From an uncultured Brachyspira sp. (GTDB lineage Bacteria > Spirochaetota > Brachyspiria > Brachyspirales > Brachyspiraceae), in NCBI RefSeq assembly GCF_910588665.1, contig NZ_CAJUPR010000014.1:1-45178 (forward strand): a DNA stretch of 45,178 nucleotides, given 5' to 3'. A model generated the notes under the pieces. That model saw only the letters and a program-made list of their open reading frames with translations. It ran no database searches and was not told the origin of the DNA. A program made the position numbers and the translations under genes. Positions 1-8,032 of the stretch are shown one piece after another. Positions within the stretch are counted from its first letter, which is position 1. Each line of letters begins with the position of its first letter.

Positions 1-56
1 AAAACTCAAAACTCAAAACTCAAAACTCAAAACTCAAAACTCAAAACTCAAAACTC
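1..56. repeat. Heptanucleotide tandem repeat (AAAACTC)x8
   Basis: Eight perfect head-to-tail copies of AAAACTC fill the first 56 bases, and the window edge cuts the array, so the true copy number is higher or unknown. The unit is not a multiple of three, so copy-number change would shift any reading frame running through it. Read as protein the array gives a seven-residue repeat (K-T-Q-N-S-K-L). It may therefore be the end of an upstream coding region or a non-coding variable-number repeat. It lies about 240 bases before the glycosyltransferase start. Confidence 0.95.
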
Positions 57-102
57 AATAATATTATACTATAAAATATATTCTCTTTCCTATAAGAATC
101 AA

Positions 103-129
103 TTGCTATTGCAAAACTTTTTTTATAAT
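103..129 (+). promoter_or_regulatory. Possible promoter before the glycosyltransferase
   Basis: TTGCTA at 103-108 and a perfect TATAAT at 124-129 are separated by 15 bases, which is shorter than ideal. It would give a leader of about 160 bases to the start at 295. The sequence is so AT-rich that chance is a real alternative. Nothing else is recognisable between the repeat and the gene. Confidence 0.3.
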
Positions 130-294
130 AAATATATATTAGTTTTTAAAAAAAATTATTTGATCATTAAAAATAAAATTATATATTTTAATATACGCTT
201 TAAATATGCATGCATAATAACTCTTTTCTGCATATATATAATCTGATAAATATTTTTCATCAATTATATATCTCATAAATTAAAGGAGTTTTTT

Positions 295-1215
295 ATGTAC
301 TTGGCGCCTGTAGGCTTAGTGGTTTATAATAGAATAGAACATACAAAAAGAGTAATTGAAGCATTAAAGAAAAATACTTTAGCCTCTGATACGGACTTAT
401 ATATATTTTCAGATGCTCCAAGCAGAAAAGAAGATGAAAAAGCCGTTTTTGAAATCAGGGAATATATTAAAACGCTGAATGACGGATTTAAAAATGTTTA
501 TATATATGAATCTCAAAAAAACTTAGGCATAAAATATTCCACAATTAAAGCCGTAAATACAATATTTGAAAAGCATGAGTATTTTATCGGTTTGGAAGAT
601 GATATTGAAACTAATAAATATTTTCTTGAGTTTATGAATAATGCCTTAAATTATTATAAAGATGATGAAGATGTTATTTCAGTAACAGCATTTTCTCATA
701 AGCATGCCACTGAAAAACATAAATATGATGTTATATTTACTTATGCTTTTCATAGCTGGGGCTGGGGTACTTGGAGAAGTAAATGGCAATGCATAAATTG
801 GGATACATGCGATATTTCTTGGTATAATAAAAGCATTAAGCATAAAATATTAGGCTCTGTTTTTTCTTGGTTTCATTTACTGGCTGTAAAAAAATCGGTG
901 AAGCATAATTATAAAAATAATTTATGGGATGTTTATTTTTCATTTATTATGTATAAAAGAAAAAAATTATGCGTTTGGCCTTCAAAAAAATCTTTTACAA
1001 ATAATATAGGTTTCGACGGTACAGGATATCATAAGTTTAATTTTCATCATGGTTATTTTGAAATGAATTTAGATAATGATAATATGCATATAGAGTTTTC
1101 ATCAGATAAAAAAATGAATTTTTTTGAATATTTAATTATATCTATAAAGATAGGAATATTCAGCTGGACTAAAGGATTTATAAGTATGTTTTTCAATAAT
1201 TTTTTAAAAAAATAA
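295..1215 (+). CDS. Glycosyltransferase, GT2-like
   Basis: A 306-residue protein that probably transfers a sugar from a nucleotide-sugar donor during surface polysaccharide or lipooligosaccharide synthesis. The N-terminus (residues 4-15) has the beta-strand and N-R pattern of GT-A folds. An acidic E-D-D motif at 101-103 fits the metal/nucleotide-binding DxD site. The aromatic HSWGWGTW at 153-160 is typical of a GT2 subgroup found in O-antigen-type clusters. There is no signal peptide and no membrane segment, so it should act in the cytoplasm. AAAGGAG just upstream supports the ATG at 295. The heptanucleotide repeat lies upstream. Acceptor and donor cannot be predicted. Confidence 0.75.
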   Translation: MYLAPVGLVVYNRIEHTKRVIEALKKNTLASDTDLYIFSDAPSRKEDEKAVFEIREYIKTLNDGFKNVYIYESQKNLGIKYSTIKAVNTIFEKHEYFIGLEDDIETNKYFLEFMNNALNYYKDDEDVISVTAFSHKHATEKHKYDVIFTYAFHSWGWGTWRSKWQCINWDTCDISWYNKSIKHKILGSVFSWFHLLAVKKSVKHNYKNNLWDVYFSFIMYKRKKLCVWPSKKSFTNNIGFDGTGYHKFNFHHGYFEMNLDNDNMHIEFSSDKKMNFFEYLIISIKIGIFSWTKGFISMFFNNFLKK

Positions 1216-1219
1216 TAAA

Positions 1220-1840
1220 CTATAATACAGACCATTTTTCAATCTTTATAACCCAAGCATTTGTTTTATTAGCAGCTTCAAGTCCTACTCTGCTGTCTTC
1301 AAATATAATGCTTTCTTTCTCGGACACCTTAAAATGCTCCATACATTTAAAGAATATTTCAGGGTCAGGTTTTTTATTTTCTATATCATCTCCAGTTAAA
1401 ATTAAATCAAATAATCCGTTAAGGTTAAACTCTTTTAGTATGCCGTATACTCCGTTAGGAGAGGCGGTTGTTGCCAATGCCGTATATTTCTTATTTTCTT
1501 TTTTATCTTTATTTTCAATTAAAGTTTCTAACATAAAAGGATGCATATTAATCATATTAAGATTTCCTAAATATATTTCTTCTTTTTTGTTATGTATTTC
1601 TTCTATAAGCTGATTATTTTTACCGTCATCATCTGCAAGCTTATTCTTTAATTTTAAAATACTTCTTATAAATACTTTATAATGAAGCCCGAAACATTTA
1701 TTATAATAATATTCTTTATCCAATTCTATATTAAATTGCTTTAAAGCATTGTAATATGAATAATAATTTAAGCAGGCGCTGTCTATCATAGTACCGTCCA
1801 TATCGAATATCAAGAGCTTTATTTTTTCTAATTGAATCAT
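1220..1840 (-). CDS. HAD-superfamily hydrolase (beta-phosphoglucomutase-like)
   Basis: A 206-residue haloacid-dehalogenase-fold phosphatase or phosphomutase. Motif I is DMDGT with nucleophile Asp13 and acid/base Asp15. Motif II is the TTAS at 124-127, motif III Lys157 in KKPDP, and motif IV the EDS at 181-183, so the catalytic set is complete. The helical insert after motif I (about residues 20-100) is the C1 cap of the beta-phosphoglucomutase subgroup. The substrate, a small phosphorylated metabolite, cannot be predicted. It ends 4 bases from the stop of the convergent glycosyltransferase and starts 93 bases from the divergent ravA. Confidence 0.8.
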   Translation of the reverse strand: MIQLEKIKLLIFDMDGTMIDSACLNYYSYYNALKQFNIELDKEYYYNKCFGLHYKVFIRSILKLKNKLADDDGKNNQLIEEIHNKKEEIYLGNLNMINMHPFMLETLIENKDKKENKKYTALATTASPNGVYGILKEFNLNGLFDLILTGDDIENKKPDPEIFFKCMEHFKVSEKESIIFEDSRVGLEAANKTNAWVIKIEKWSVL

Positions 1841-1906
1841 TTTTTATTTCCATTTTGAAATTTAATATTAGTCAATTATATCATAATAAAATAAATAATT
1901 CCAATT

Positions 1907-1926
1907 TATAATAAAAATGCTATAAT
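1907..1926 (+). promoter_or_regulatory. Tandem TATAAT boxes just before ravA
   Basis: Two perfect TATAAT hexamers lie at 1907-1912 and 1921-1926. The second is only 7 bases from the ravA ATG at 1934, so initiation from it would give an essentially leaderless mRNA. That would fit the absence of a ribosome-binding site. No good -35 element is visible. Confidence 0.35.
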
Positions 1927-1933
1927 AAATATT

Positions 1934-3520
1934 ATGAAAGATACTAAATCAAGAATAGAAAAAATTATTAAGCTTCTTTCTGAAGATCTTTATGAAAGAG
2001 AGGAAATAGCGGCATTAACTTTGCTTAGCGCTTTGGCAGGAAAGCCCGTGTTTTTATACGGTCCTCCGGGTACGGCTAAAAGTTTTATAGCAAAGAGAGT
2101 ATCTTCGGCATTTAAAGATTCTAAATATTTCGGATATTTGATGCATAGATTCAGCACGCCTGAGGACATATTCGGACCTATTAGTTTAGAGGAATTAAAA
2201 AACGACAGATATGTCAGGAAAACAGAAGGCTATCTGCCAGATTGCGATTTTGCATTTTTAGATGAAATTTGGAAAAGCACTCCTGCAATATTAAATACGC
2301 TTCTTACAATAATAAATGAAAGAGTTTTTAAAAACGGTTATGAAGAAATAAAAGTTCCGCTTAAGGCATTGATTTCGGCAAGTAATGAAACTCCGCCAGA
2401 AGGACAGGGACTTGAGGCTTTATATGACAGATTTATTATGCGTTTAATGGTAAGCCCTATAAAAAATAAAAATAATTTTGAAAAAATACTTCAGAATACT
2501 GAAAGTCATTCATATATAGATATTGATGATGATTTAAAAATTTCATCAGATGAATGGATAAAAATAAGAAAAGAAGCAGGCAATATAAAGCTTTCAAAAA
2601 CGGTTATTGATATAATTCATAATATAAAGCTTTCCATAGAAAAATTTAATGAAGATAATAAGAATATCGCAATATATGTGTCAGATAGAAGATGGCAGCA
2701 TATTTCATATTTATTAAAAATGTCAGCATATTTAAGCAGAAAAAACGAGGCGGATATTTATGAAGCTTTTTTAATAGAATATTGCTTATGGAGCAGCGAA
2801 GAGCATATTGATGCTGTAAAGAAAATCGTTGAAAGCTCTATTAAAAAATCATGCCGTTTTTATAATGATAATATTAATGAATGGAGAGAAAACTTTCAAA
2901 AAATTCAGAAAAATATTGATGAAGAGTTTTATAATTTAGAAAAAAAATATGATACGGAAAATATTGATGATAAGCCGCATATAGCTAAAACTTTATCAGT
3001 AAATATAGATAAATACGGCAATAAGGGAGAAACAATAATTTATATACCTATAAAACAATTAGGAAAGAAAGGATATTTTTATCCGTTGGATATAGGGCGA
3101 AATCAAACCAGAAAATTCAGATGCAATTTTAACTCTTCTGATAAATGCACTGTTGAAATAAACTCAGCCTTATTTGCCAATGGTTTTTCTGCCGATATGC
3201 TTTCAAAAAATTATGAGTTTTTAGATTATGCAGAACCTGAATATTATATGAAGAAAACAAGTATGAAAAAGCAGACTAAAGAGAAAAAAGAAGAATATTT
3301 AAATCTTATAAACTCTCTGCTATTAAGTATTGAAAATATTATAAATACTTCAAAAAATAATTTTAATAAAAGTAAATCATATTCAAAGAGCGTTTTTATG
3401 CCCGGAGAAAAATTCTGCTTATATGAAGATATATTTAATTCCTATACGGCAGGTCTTGAAAGCGAAAAATTGGATGCCGAAAGATTAAAAAGCGAAATAG
3501 AAAATTATGAAGCAATTTAA
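1934..3520 (+). CDS. ravA: RavA-like MoxR-family AAA+ ATPase
   Basis: A 528-residue AAA+ ATPase that in E. coli forms a hexamer and works with ViaA as a chaperone-like pair linked to respiratory complexes and stress. Walker A is GPPGTAKS at 43-50, Walker B FLDE at 108-111, and sensor 1 the SASNETP at 148-154. The VSDRRW at 249-254 and the following helical region match the RavA C-terminal part of the AAA+ module rather than shorter MoxR proteins. The remaining C-terminal region (about 330-528) is diverged. Its 3' end overlaps viaA by 14 bases, so translation is probably coupled. No Shine-Dalgarno site precedes the ATG. Confidence 0.88.
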   Translation: MKDTKSRIEKIIKLLSEDLYEREEIAALTLLSALAGKPVFLYGPPGTAKSFIAKRVSSAFKDSKYFGYLMHRFSTPEDIFGPISLEELKNDRYVRKTEGYLPDCDFAFLDEIWKSTPAILNTLLTIINERVFKNGYEEIKVPLKALISASNETPPEGQGLEALYDRFIMRLMVSPIKNKNNFEKILQNTESHSYIDIDDDLKISSDEWIKIRKEAGNIKLSKTVIDIIHNIKLSIEKFNEDNKNIAIYVSDRRWQHISYLLKMSAYLSRKNEADIYEAFLIEYCLWSSEEHIDAVKKIVESSIKKSCRFYNDNINEWRENFQKIQKNIDEEFYNLEKKYDTENIDDKPHIAKTLSVNIDKYGNKGETIIYIPIKQLGKKGYFYPLDIGRNQTRKFRCNFNSSDKCTVEINSALFANGFSADMLSKNYEFLDYAEPEYYMKKTSMKKQTKEKKEEYLNLINSLLLSIENIINTSKNNFNKSKSYSKSVFMPGEKFCLYEDIFNSYTAGLESEKLDAERLKSEIENYEAI

Positions 3521-4913
3521 TATAGATTCTTATAACAAAGAGATAAATAAAACAGAAGTTATGGCTAGAGGCTTATTTTACGGCTCTTTTAACAATATTG
3601 ATGATGACAGATTGAAAAATGAACTTGAAATAAAGATTACAAAATGGAAAAAAGATTTAGATACTTTTGTTCATGAAAATAATCCTTATAATGATAATAA
3701 AATAGAATTAGATATTGCATTAAAAAAACTAAAAAATAAATATGCATCCGAAGAGGATATATTAAACGATTTAAATAGCTTTAGTATTTTATCAAGTGAT
3801 GCAAATACCGATTTTTGGAAAGATAAAATAAATAGCGGTTATAATTTAAATATTATTAAAAATAATATTGTTTCATTATGGGAAAAAAATTATAATATAA
3901 AAAATAATGATTGGCTTGTATATACCGTAAAAGAAAGAAGAAAAAAATTTATTAATGATATAGAATCTTGGATAATTTTATTAAAAAAATTAAAATATAT
4001 GTCAAATATTTTAAGAATAAAAACGGGAGTATTATGGGATTTCAGAGCAGGAGAACTTGAGGAAAAGGATATATCTTTATTAAATAGATGGGTTGATTTT
4101 ATTAATGAGTATAAAGATATAGAAATTATATGCGATACTATGGGAAAAAGAGCTGATGCTGAAAAATCTTTAACGAATATTGAGTTTAAAAATACATACA
4201 AATATACAAATAAGATGATAAGTTCTAAAGAAGAGATTGTCGGAATATATTTTGCAAAAGACATAGAAAATATTATTCCAGAGGAACTTTCTCTTTTATG
4301 CAATGAAAACAGTGAGAAGCTATTTAAACTAAAATATATAGAAAACAGACTTATGTGTTTTGATAAAAAAGCTTATGCATTTAATGAAAATGAATTTAAC
4401 AGAATTAAAGCTGGATATAAAGAAGGCAAAGGAGATATGATTATATGCATAGACACAAGCGGTTCTATGAAAGGCATTAATGAATATATCGCCAAAGCCG
4501 TAATGTTTAAAATGGTTATGCAGGCTTTATCGGAAAACAGAAATGTTTATCTTATCAATTTCAGCACAGAAATATATTCATGCAGATTCAGCAGATATAA
4601 CGGGATTGAAGATTTAATAAAATTTTTAAAGCTTAGCTACTATGGAGGATCCGATATATATAAGGCTCTTTATGAAGCAAATAGGATTATGAATACTTCA
4701 AGCTTCAAAAATGCCGATGTGCTGGTATTATCCGATTTTATAATGGAAGATATTCCTAATAATTTAGCTGCTATATGCTTAAGCCAGAGAAACAGGGGAA
4801 ATAAATTTTTTGCAGTATCAATAGGAAAATTTCCATTCGGATATTCATATAGAAAAGTATTTAATAAGCATTGGATATTTGATATTGATAAAGGCATAAA
4901 AGAAATTTATTAA
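3507..4913 (+). CDS. viaA: ViaA-like VWA-domain protein
   Basis: A 468-residue partner of RavA. The C-terminal third is a von Willebrand factor A domain with a complete MIDAS start, DTSGS at 316-320, followed by the expected SDF motif in a later strand. The N-terminal two thirds are helical and match ViaA in length (E. coli ViaA is about 480 residues). The C-terminal end has the aromatic, basic F-N-K-H-W-I-F-D pattern typical of ViaA. It overlaps ravA by 14 bases, a diagnostic arrangement. In E. coli ViaA stimulates RavA ATPase activity and contacts fumarate reductase and Nuo; the partners here are unknown. It ends 1 base from the convergent murI. Confidence 0.87.
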   Translation: MKQFNIDSYNKEINKTEVMARGLFYGSFNNIDDDRLKNELEIKITKWKKDLDTFVHENNPYNDNKIELDIALKKLKNKYASEEDILNDLNSFSILSSDANTDFWKDKINSGYNLNIIKNNIVSLWEKNYNIKNNDWLVYTVKERRKKFINDIESWIILLKKLKYMSNILRIKTGVLWDFRAGELEEKDISLLNRWVDFINEYKDIEIICDTMGKRADAEKSLTNIEFKNTYKYTNKMISSKEEIVGIYFAKDIENIIPEELSLLCNENSEKLFKLKYIENRLMCFDKKAYAFNENEFNRIKAGYKEGKGDMIICIDTSGSMKGINEYIAKAVMFKMVMQALSENRNVYLINFSTEIYSCRFSRYNGIEDLIKFLKLSYYGGSDIYKALYEANRIMNTSSFKNADVLVLSDFIMEDIPNNLAAICLSQRNRGNKFFAVSIGKFPFGYSYRKVFNKHWIFDIDKGIKEIY

Positions 4914-4914
4914 T

Positions 4915-5742
4915 TTATAATTTTATTTGATTAAAATCATATATTTCGTCTTTGGACATAAATATATTTATGATTTTTTTTTCTCTTTCTATATTTTCAG
5001 TTGTGTATATATTTATTTTTTTTTGATTTCGCATATTAAGAATATTGTTTTTTTCTAAATATTTTTTTACGGATAAGGCTGTATAATAGGAAGGATCTAT
5101 TATATTTTTTATTGAATTACTAATATCGGTTTTCAGTAAATTTTGTATATCGTTAATTATATGAGGATAATGAGTGCATGCCAGTATTAAAGTATCCGAT
5201 TCTTTATCTATATTTTTTAAATAATTTTTCAGCACATCGAATCTGTTTTTATGACTATCCCAATTATTTTCTATCATAGGGCATAATTCTTTGCATATTA
5301 CCTGAGTAACTTCAGCATTCCTGCTTTGTTGTGTTATTTTATCTTTGTATATATTTGAATGTATTGTAAACTCTGTGCCCATTATTGATATATTATTGTT
5401 TTTTGTATTATTCAAAGCTTCTCTTATGCCATTTGATATAACCTCTATTATAGGAATTTCATATTTCTGCTTTAAAATGTCATAAGCGCAGGCAGATATG
5501 GTATTGCATGCTATTATTAAAATTTTGCATTTTTTGCTTATTAGAAATTCCGTCATTTTCAATGTAAGATTTATTATTTCATCTTTTGATTTGTCTCCGT
5601 AGGGAATGTTGATATTATCTCCGATATATATATAATTTTCATTAGGCAGTATTTTTAATAATTGTTTTAAAACTGTTAATCCTCCAAAACCTGAATCAAA
5701 AATTGCTATCGGCATATCTGATATAGATGAATTAATATTCAT
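4915..5742 (-). CDS. murI: Glutamate racemase
   Basis: A 275-residue cofactor-independent racemase making D-glutamate for peptidoglycan. The glycine-rich FDSGFGG at 15-21 and the two catalytic cysteines are present: Cys79 in IACNT and Cys189 in LACTHYPH. Length is normal. AAGG about 7 bases upstream supports the start at 5742. A strong promoter lies just upstream (5778-5805), so it is probably transcribed alone. It ends one base from the stop of viaA, leaving no room for a separate terminator. Confidence 0.95.
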   Translation of the reverse strand: MNINSSISDMPIAIFDSGFGGLTVLKQLLKILPNENYIYIGDNINIPYGDKSKDEIINLTLKMTEFLISKKCKILIIACNTISACAYDILKQKYEIPIIEVISNGIREALNNTKNNNISIMGTEFTIHSNIYKDKITQQSRNAEVTQVICKELCPMIENNWDSHKNRFDVLKNYLKNIDKESDTLILACTHYPHIINDIQNLLKTDISNSIKNIIDPSYYTALSVKKYLEKNNILNMRNQKKINIYTTENIEREKKIINIFMSKDEIYDFNQIKL

Positions 5743-5777
5743 ATATTACCTTAATTTAAGCTGACTAAATCGGTATT

Positions 5778-5805
5778 ATTATATAAAGTATTTATATAAA
5801 GTCAA
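5778..5805 (-). promoter_or_regulatory. Promoter of murI
   Basis: On the minus strand TTGACT (5800-5805), a 16-base spacer and a perfect TATAAT (5778-5783). It predicts a leader of about 30 bases to the murI start at 5742. Confidence 0.7.
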
Positions 5806-5842
5806 TAATATTGTGAAATAAACATTGTATTTTGTAATAAAA

Positions 5843-5860
5843 TTACTTGTATATAAGTAA
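5843..5860. promoter_or_regulatory. Operator-like inverted repeat on the decarboxylase promoter
   Basis: TTACTT-6-AAGTAA is a perfect inverted repeat (5843-5860) that covers the -35 box of the decarboxylase promoter. Its size and position fit the site of a dimeric repressor such as a MarR- or GntR-type protein. No candidate regulator gene is adjacent. Confidence 0.5.
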
Positions 5861-5875
5861 AAAATAGTGTATAAT
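5847..5875 (+). promoter_or_regulatory. Promoter of the oad-type decarboxylase operon
   Basis: TTGTAT at 5847-5852, 17 bases, then a perfect TATAAT at 5870-5875. Transcription would start near 5882, about 29 bases before the gamma-subunit start codon. The -35 box lies inside an inverted repeat. Confidence 0.75.
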
Positions 5876-5910
5876 TTAATAATTGAAATTTATATAAATA
5901 GGAGTTTTTA

Positions 5911-6156
5911 ATGAACAGCAGTATCATAGAAGCGCTACAAATAATGATCATAGGAATAGTCATTGTTGTATTGTTTTTAATCATATTAGTATATGTTATG
6001 AAGCTAGTTGCAGCTATAGTTGCTCAGGTAGATAAATTAATGCCTCCTCCTAAAACGGAAGCTGCTCCTTTACCTTCGGCAGTTCAAGCATCGGGTAATG
6101 ATAAAATGACGGCTATTGCTATTGCTTTGGCGCATATTCATATCGCTAAAAAATAA
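5911..6156 (+). CDS. oadG: Decarboxylase gamma subunit (OadG-like)
   Basis: An 81-residue protein with one strong membrane helix (about residues 10-37), followed by a proline/alanine-rich linker (PPPK at about 50-53) and a short C-terminal tail. This is the architecture of the gamma subunit of sodium-translocating decarboxylases. That subunit anchors the biotin-carrying alpha subunit to the membrane beta subunit. The tail has a histidine (AHIHIAKK), as in gamma subunits that bind zinc. TAGGAG 8 bases upstream sets the start. It is first in a three-gene operon, 36 bases before the alpha-subunit start. Confidence 0.82.
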   Translation: MNSSIIEALQIMIIGIVIVVLFLIILVYVMKLVAAIVAQVDKLMPPPKTEAAPLPSAVQASGNDKMTAIAIALAHIHIAKK

Positions 6157-6192
6157 AAAAGTTATATAATAGTAAAATAAGGAGAAATGATA

Positions 6193-7998
6193 ATGGCTAA
6201 AAAAGAAATAAAATTTATGCTAACGGCATTCAGAGACGGTTTTCAATCCGTTTACGGCGCTAGAGTATTATCTAAAGATTTTATGCCTGCTGTAGAGGCA
6301 TTTGTAAAAGCAGGCGTTACATATTTTGAATCGGGCGGAGGAGCTACTTTTCAAAGCGCATTTTTCTATAATAATGAAAATGCTTTTGATGTAATGGACA
6401 CTTTCAGAAAAACTGTCGGTAATGATGTTAATTTACAAACTTTAGCCAGAGGGGTTAATGTTGTAGGTTTGGAATCTCAGCCTAGAGAAATGATAAAAAT
6501 GCATGCTCAGTTATTTAAAAAGCATGGCATAACTACAATAAGAAATTTTGACGCTTTAAATGATGTAAATAATCTTATTTTCAGCGGAAAATGCATTAAG
6601 GAAGCAGGACTTAAGCATCAGGTATGCGTCAGTATGATGGCCTTGCCCCCTGGATGCGAAGGCGCTCATGATGCCGATTTTTATATTAAAGTATTAAAGC
6701 AGATTAAGGATAATGTTGATTTTGATTCCGTATGCTTTAAAGATGCTTCAGGCACTACCACTCCTCAAGTTGTTTATGATACAGTTAAAGAAGCTAGAAA
6801 ACTTTTAGGTTCCGATATGCATATACAAGTTCATAGTCATGAAACTGCAGGCATAGGCGCTGTTCAATACAGAGCCGCTTTAGATGCAGGATGCGATTGC
6901 ATTGACCTTTCAGCCGCTCCTGTATCAGGAGGTACCTGTCAAACCGATTTAATTGTTATGTGGCATGCCTTGAGAGGCACAGATTATACTCTTAATATAG
7001 ATATAGATAAAATAAGAGAGGCTGAGGAAGTATTTAAAGACTGCATGAAAGATTATTTCCTTCCTCCTGAAAGCAGAACCGTAGAGCCTATGATTCCTTT
7101 TGCTCCTATGCCGGGCGGTGCTTTGACTGCAAATACTCAGATGATGAGAGACATTAATGTTATGAATAGATTCCCTGAAGTTATAAAAGCTATGACTGAG
7201 GTTGTTAAAAAAGGAGGATTCGGTACTTCCGTAACTCCAGTATCGCAGTTCTATTTTCAGCAGGCTTTTAATAATGTAATGCAGGGAAATTGGAAAAAAA
7301 TAGCCGATGGTTACGGCAAAATGGTATTAGGTTATTTCGGCAAAACTCCTTCAGCTCCAGATCCTGAAATAGTAAAAATAGCAGGCGAACAATTAGGCTT
7401 GCAGCCTACAACAGAACTTGCTATGGATATAGATGATAAAAATCCTAAAAAAGGAAGAAAAGCCGCTGAACAGGCATTAAAAGATGCAGGCATAACAGAT
7501 CTTTCCGATGAAAATGTATTTATAGCAGCCGCTTGTAAAGAAAAAGGCATACAATTTCTTAAAGGAGAAGCTAAACTCGGCATTAGAAAAAATGCAGGAG
7601 CTTCTTCTTCAGACGGTATTAAAGCTGCAGGTAATGAGGTTACAGTTACTGTTGGGGGGTCAAGCTACGGTATAAAAATAGAAAACGGAAAAGCTCTAGT
7701 TGATGGCGTAAGCTATGATTATACAATTAAAGACGGTATTGCTGCAGGCTCCGTTCAGTCATCAGCTCCTGCTTCAGGAGGTTCTGCTACACCTGTTACT
7801 GCAGGTTTGCCGGGTACGGTTCTTAAAATACTTGCCCCAGCAGGAACACAAGTTCAGGACGGTACTACTATATTGGTAGTGGAGGCTATGAAAATGGAAG
7901 TAGAAATAAAATCAACTATTAACGGCACGGTAAAAGAAGTTAAAGTTAAACCGGGCGATGCTGTAGTTGCAGGTCAGGAATTAGCTATTGTCGGCTAA
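6193..7998 (+). CDS. oadA: Biotin-dependent decarboxylase alpha subunit (OadA-like)
   Basis: A 601-residue carboxyltransferase alpha subunit. It should transfer CO2 from a 2-oxo acid, probably oxaloacetate, to its own biotin; decarboxylation at the beta subunit then drives sodium export. The TIM-barrel part (1-300) has Lys183 in CFKDASG and the metal-binding H-x-H at 214-216. A conserved PYC/OadA domain follows, then an Ala/Pro/Gly-rich linker (about 505-530) and a biotinyl domain with EAMKM, biotin on Lys567. The usual R-D-A-H-Q motif reads RDGFQS (14-19), so this is a divergent branch whose substrate needs testing. An upstream in-frame ATG at 6187 sits only 2 bases after AAGGAG; the ATG at 6193 has an 8-base spacing and is preferred. 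Confidence 0.88.
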   Translation: MAKKEIKFMLTAFRDGFQSVYGARVLSKDFMPAVEAFVKAGVTYFESGGGATFQSAFFYNNENAFDVMDTFRKTVGNDVNLQTLARGVNVVGLESQPREMIKMHAQLFKKHGITTIRNFDALNDVNNLIFSGKCIKEAGLKHQVCVSMMALPPGCEGAHDADFYIKVLKQIKDNVDFDSVCFKDASGTTTPQVVYDTVKEARKLLGSDMHIQVHSHETAGIGAVQYRAALDAGCDCIDLSAAPVSGGTCQTDLIVMWHALRGTDYTLNIDIDKIREAEEVFKDCMKDYFLPPESRTVEPMIPFAPMPGGALTANTQMMRDINVMNRFPEVIKAMTEVVKKGGFGTSVTPVSQFYFQQAFNNVMQGNWKKIADGYGKMVLGYFGKTPSAPDPEIVKIAGEQLGLQPTTELAMDIDDKNPKKGRKAAEQALKDAGITDLSDENVFIAAACKEKGIQFLKGEAKLGIRKNAGASSSDGIKAAGNEVTVTVGGSSYGIKIENGKALVDGVSYDYTIKDGIAAGSVQSSAPASGGSATPVTAGLPGTVLKILAPAGTQVQDGTTILVVEAMKMEVEIKSTINGTVKEVKVKPGDAVVAGQELAIVG

Positions 7999-8032
7999 TA
8001 ATTTATACCTGTCTTTAAGGAGATAAAAAATA

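Noticed and set aside
1..56. The AAAACTC array as a CRISPR array.
   Set aside because: The units are directly adjacent with no spacers and are only 7 bases long, so it is a simple tandem repeat.
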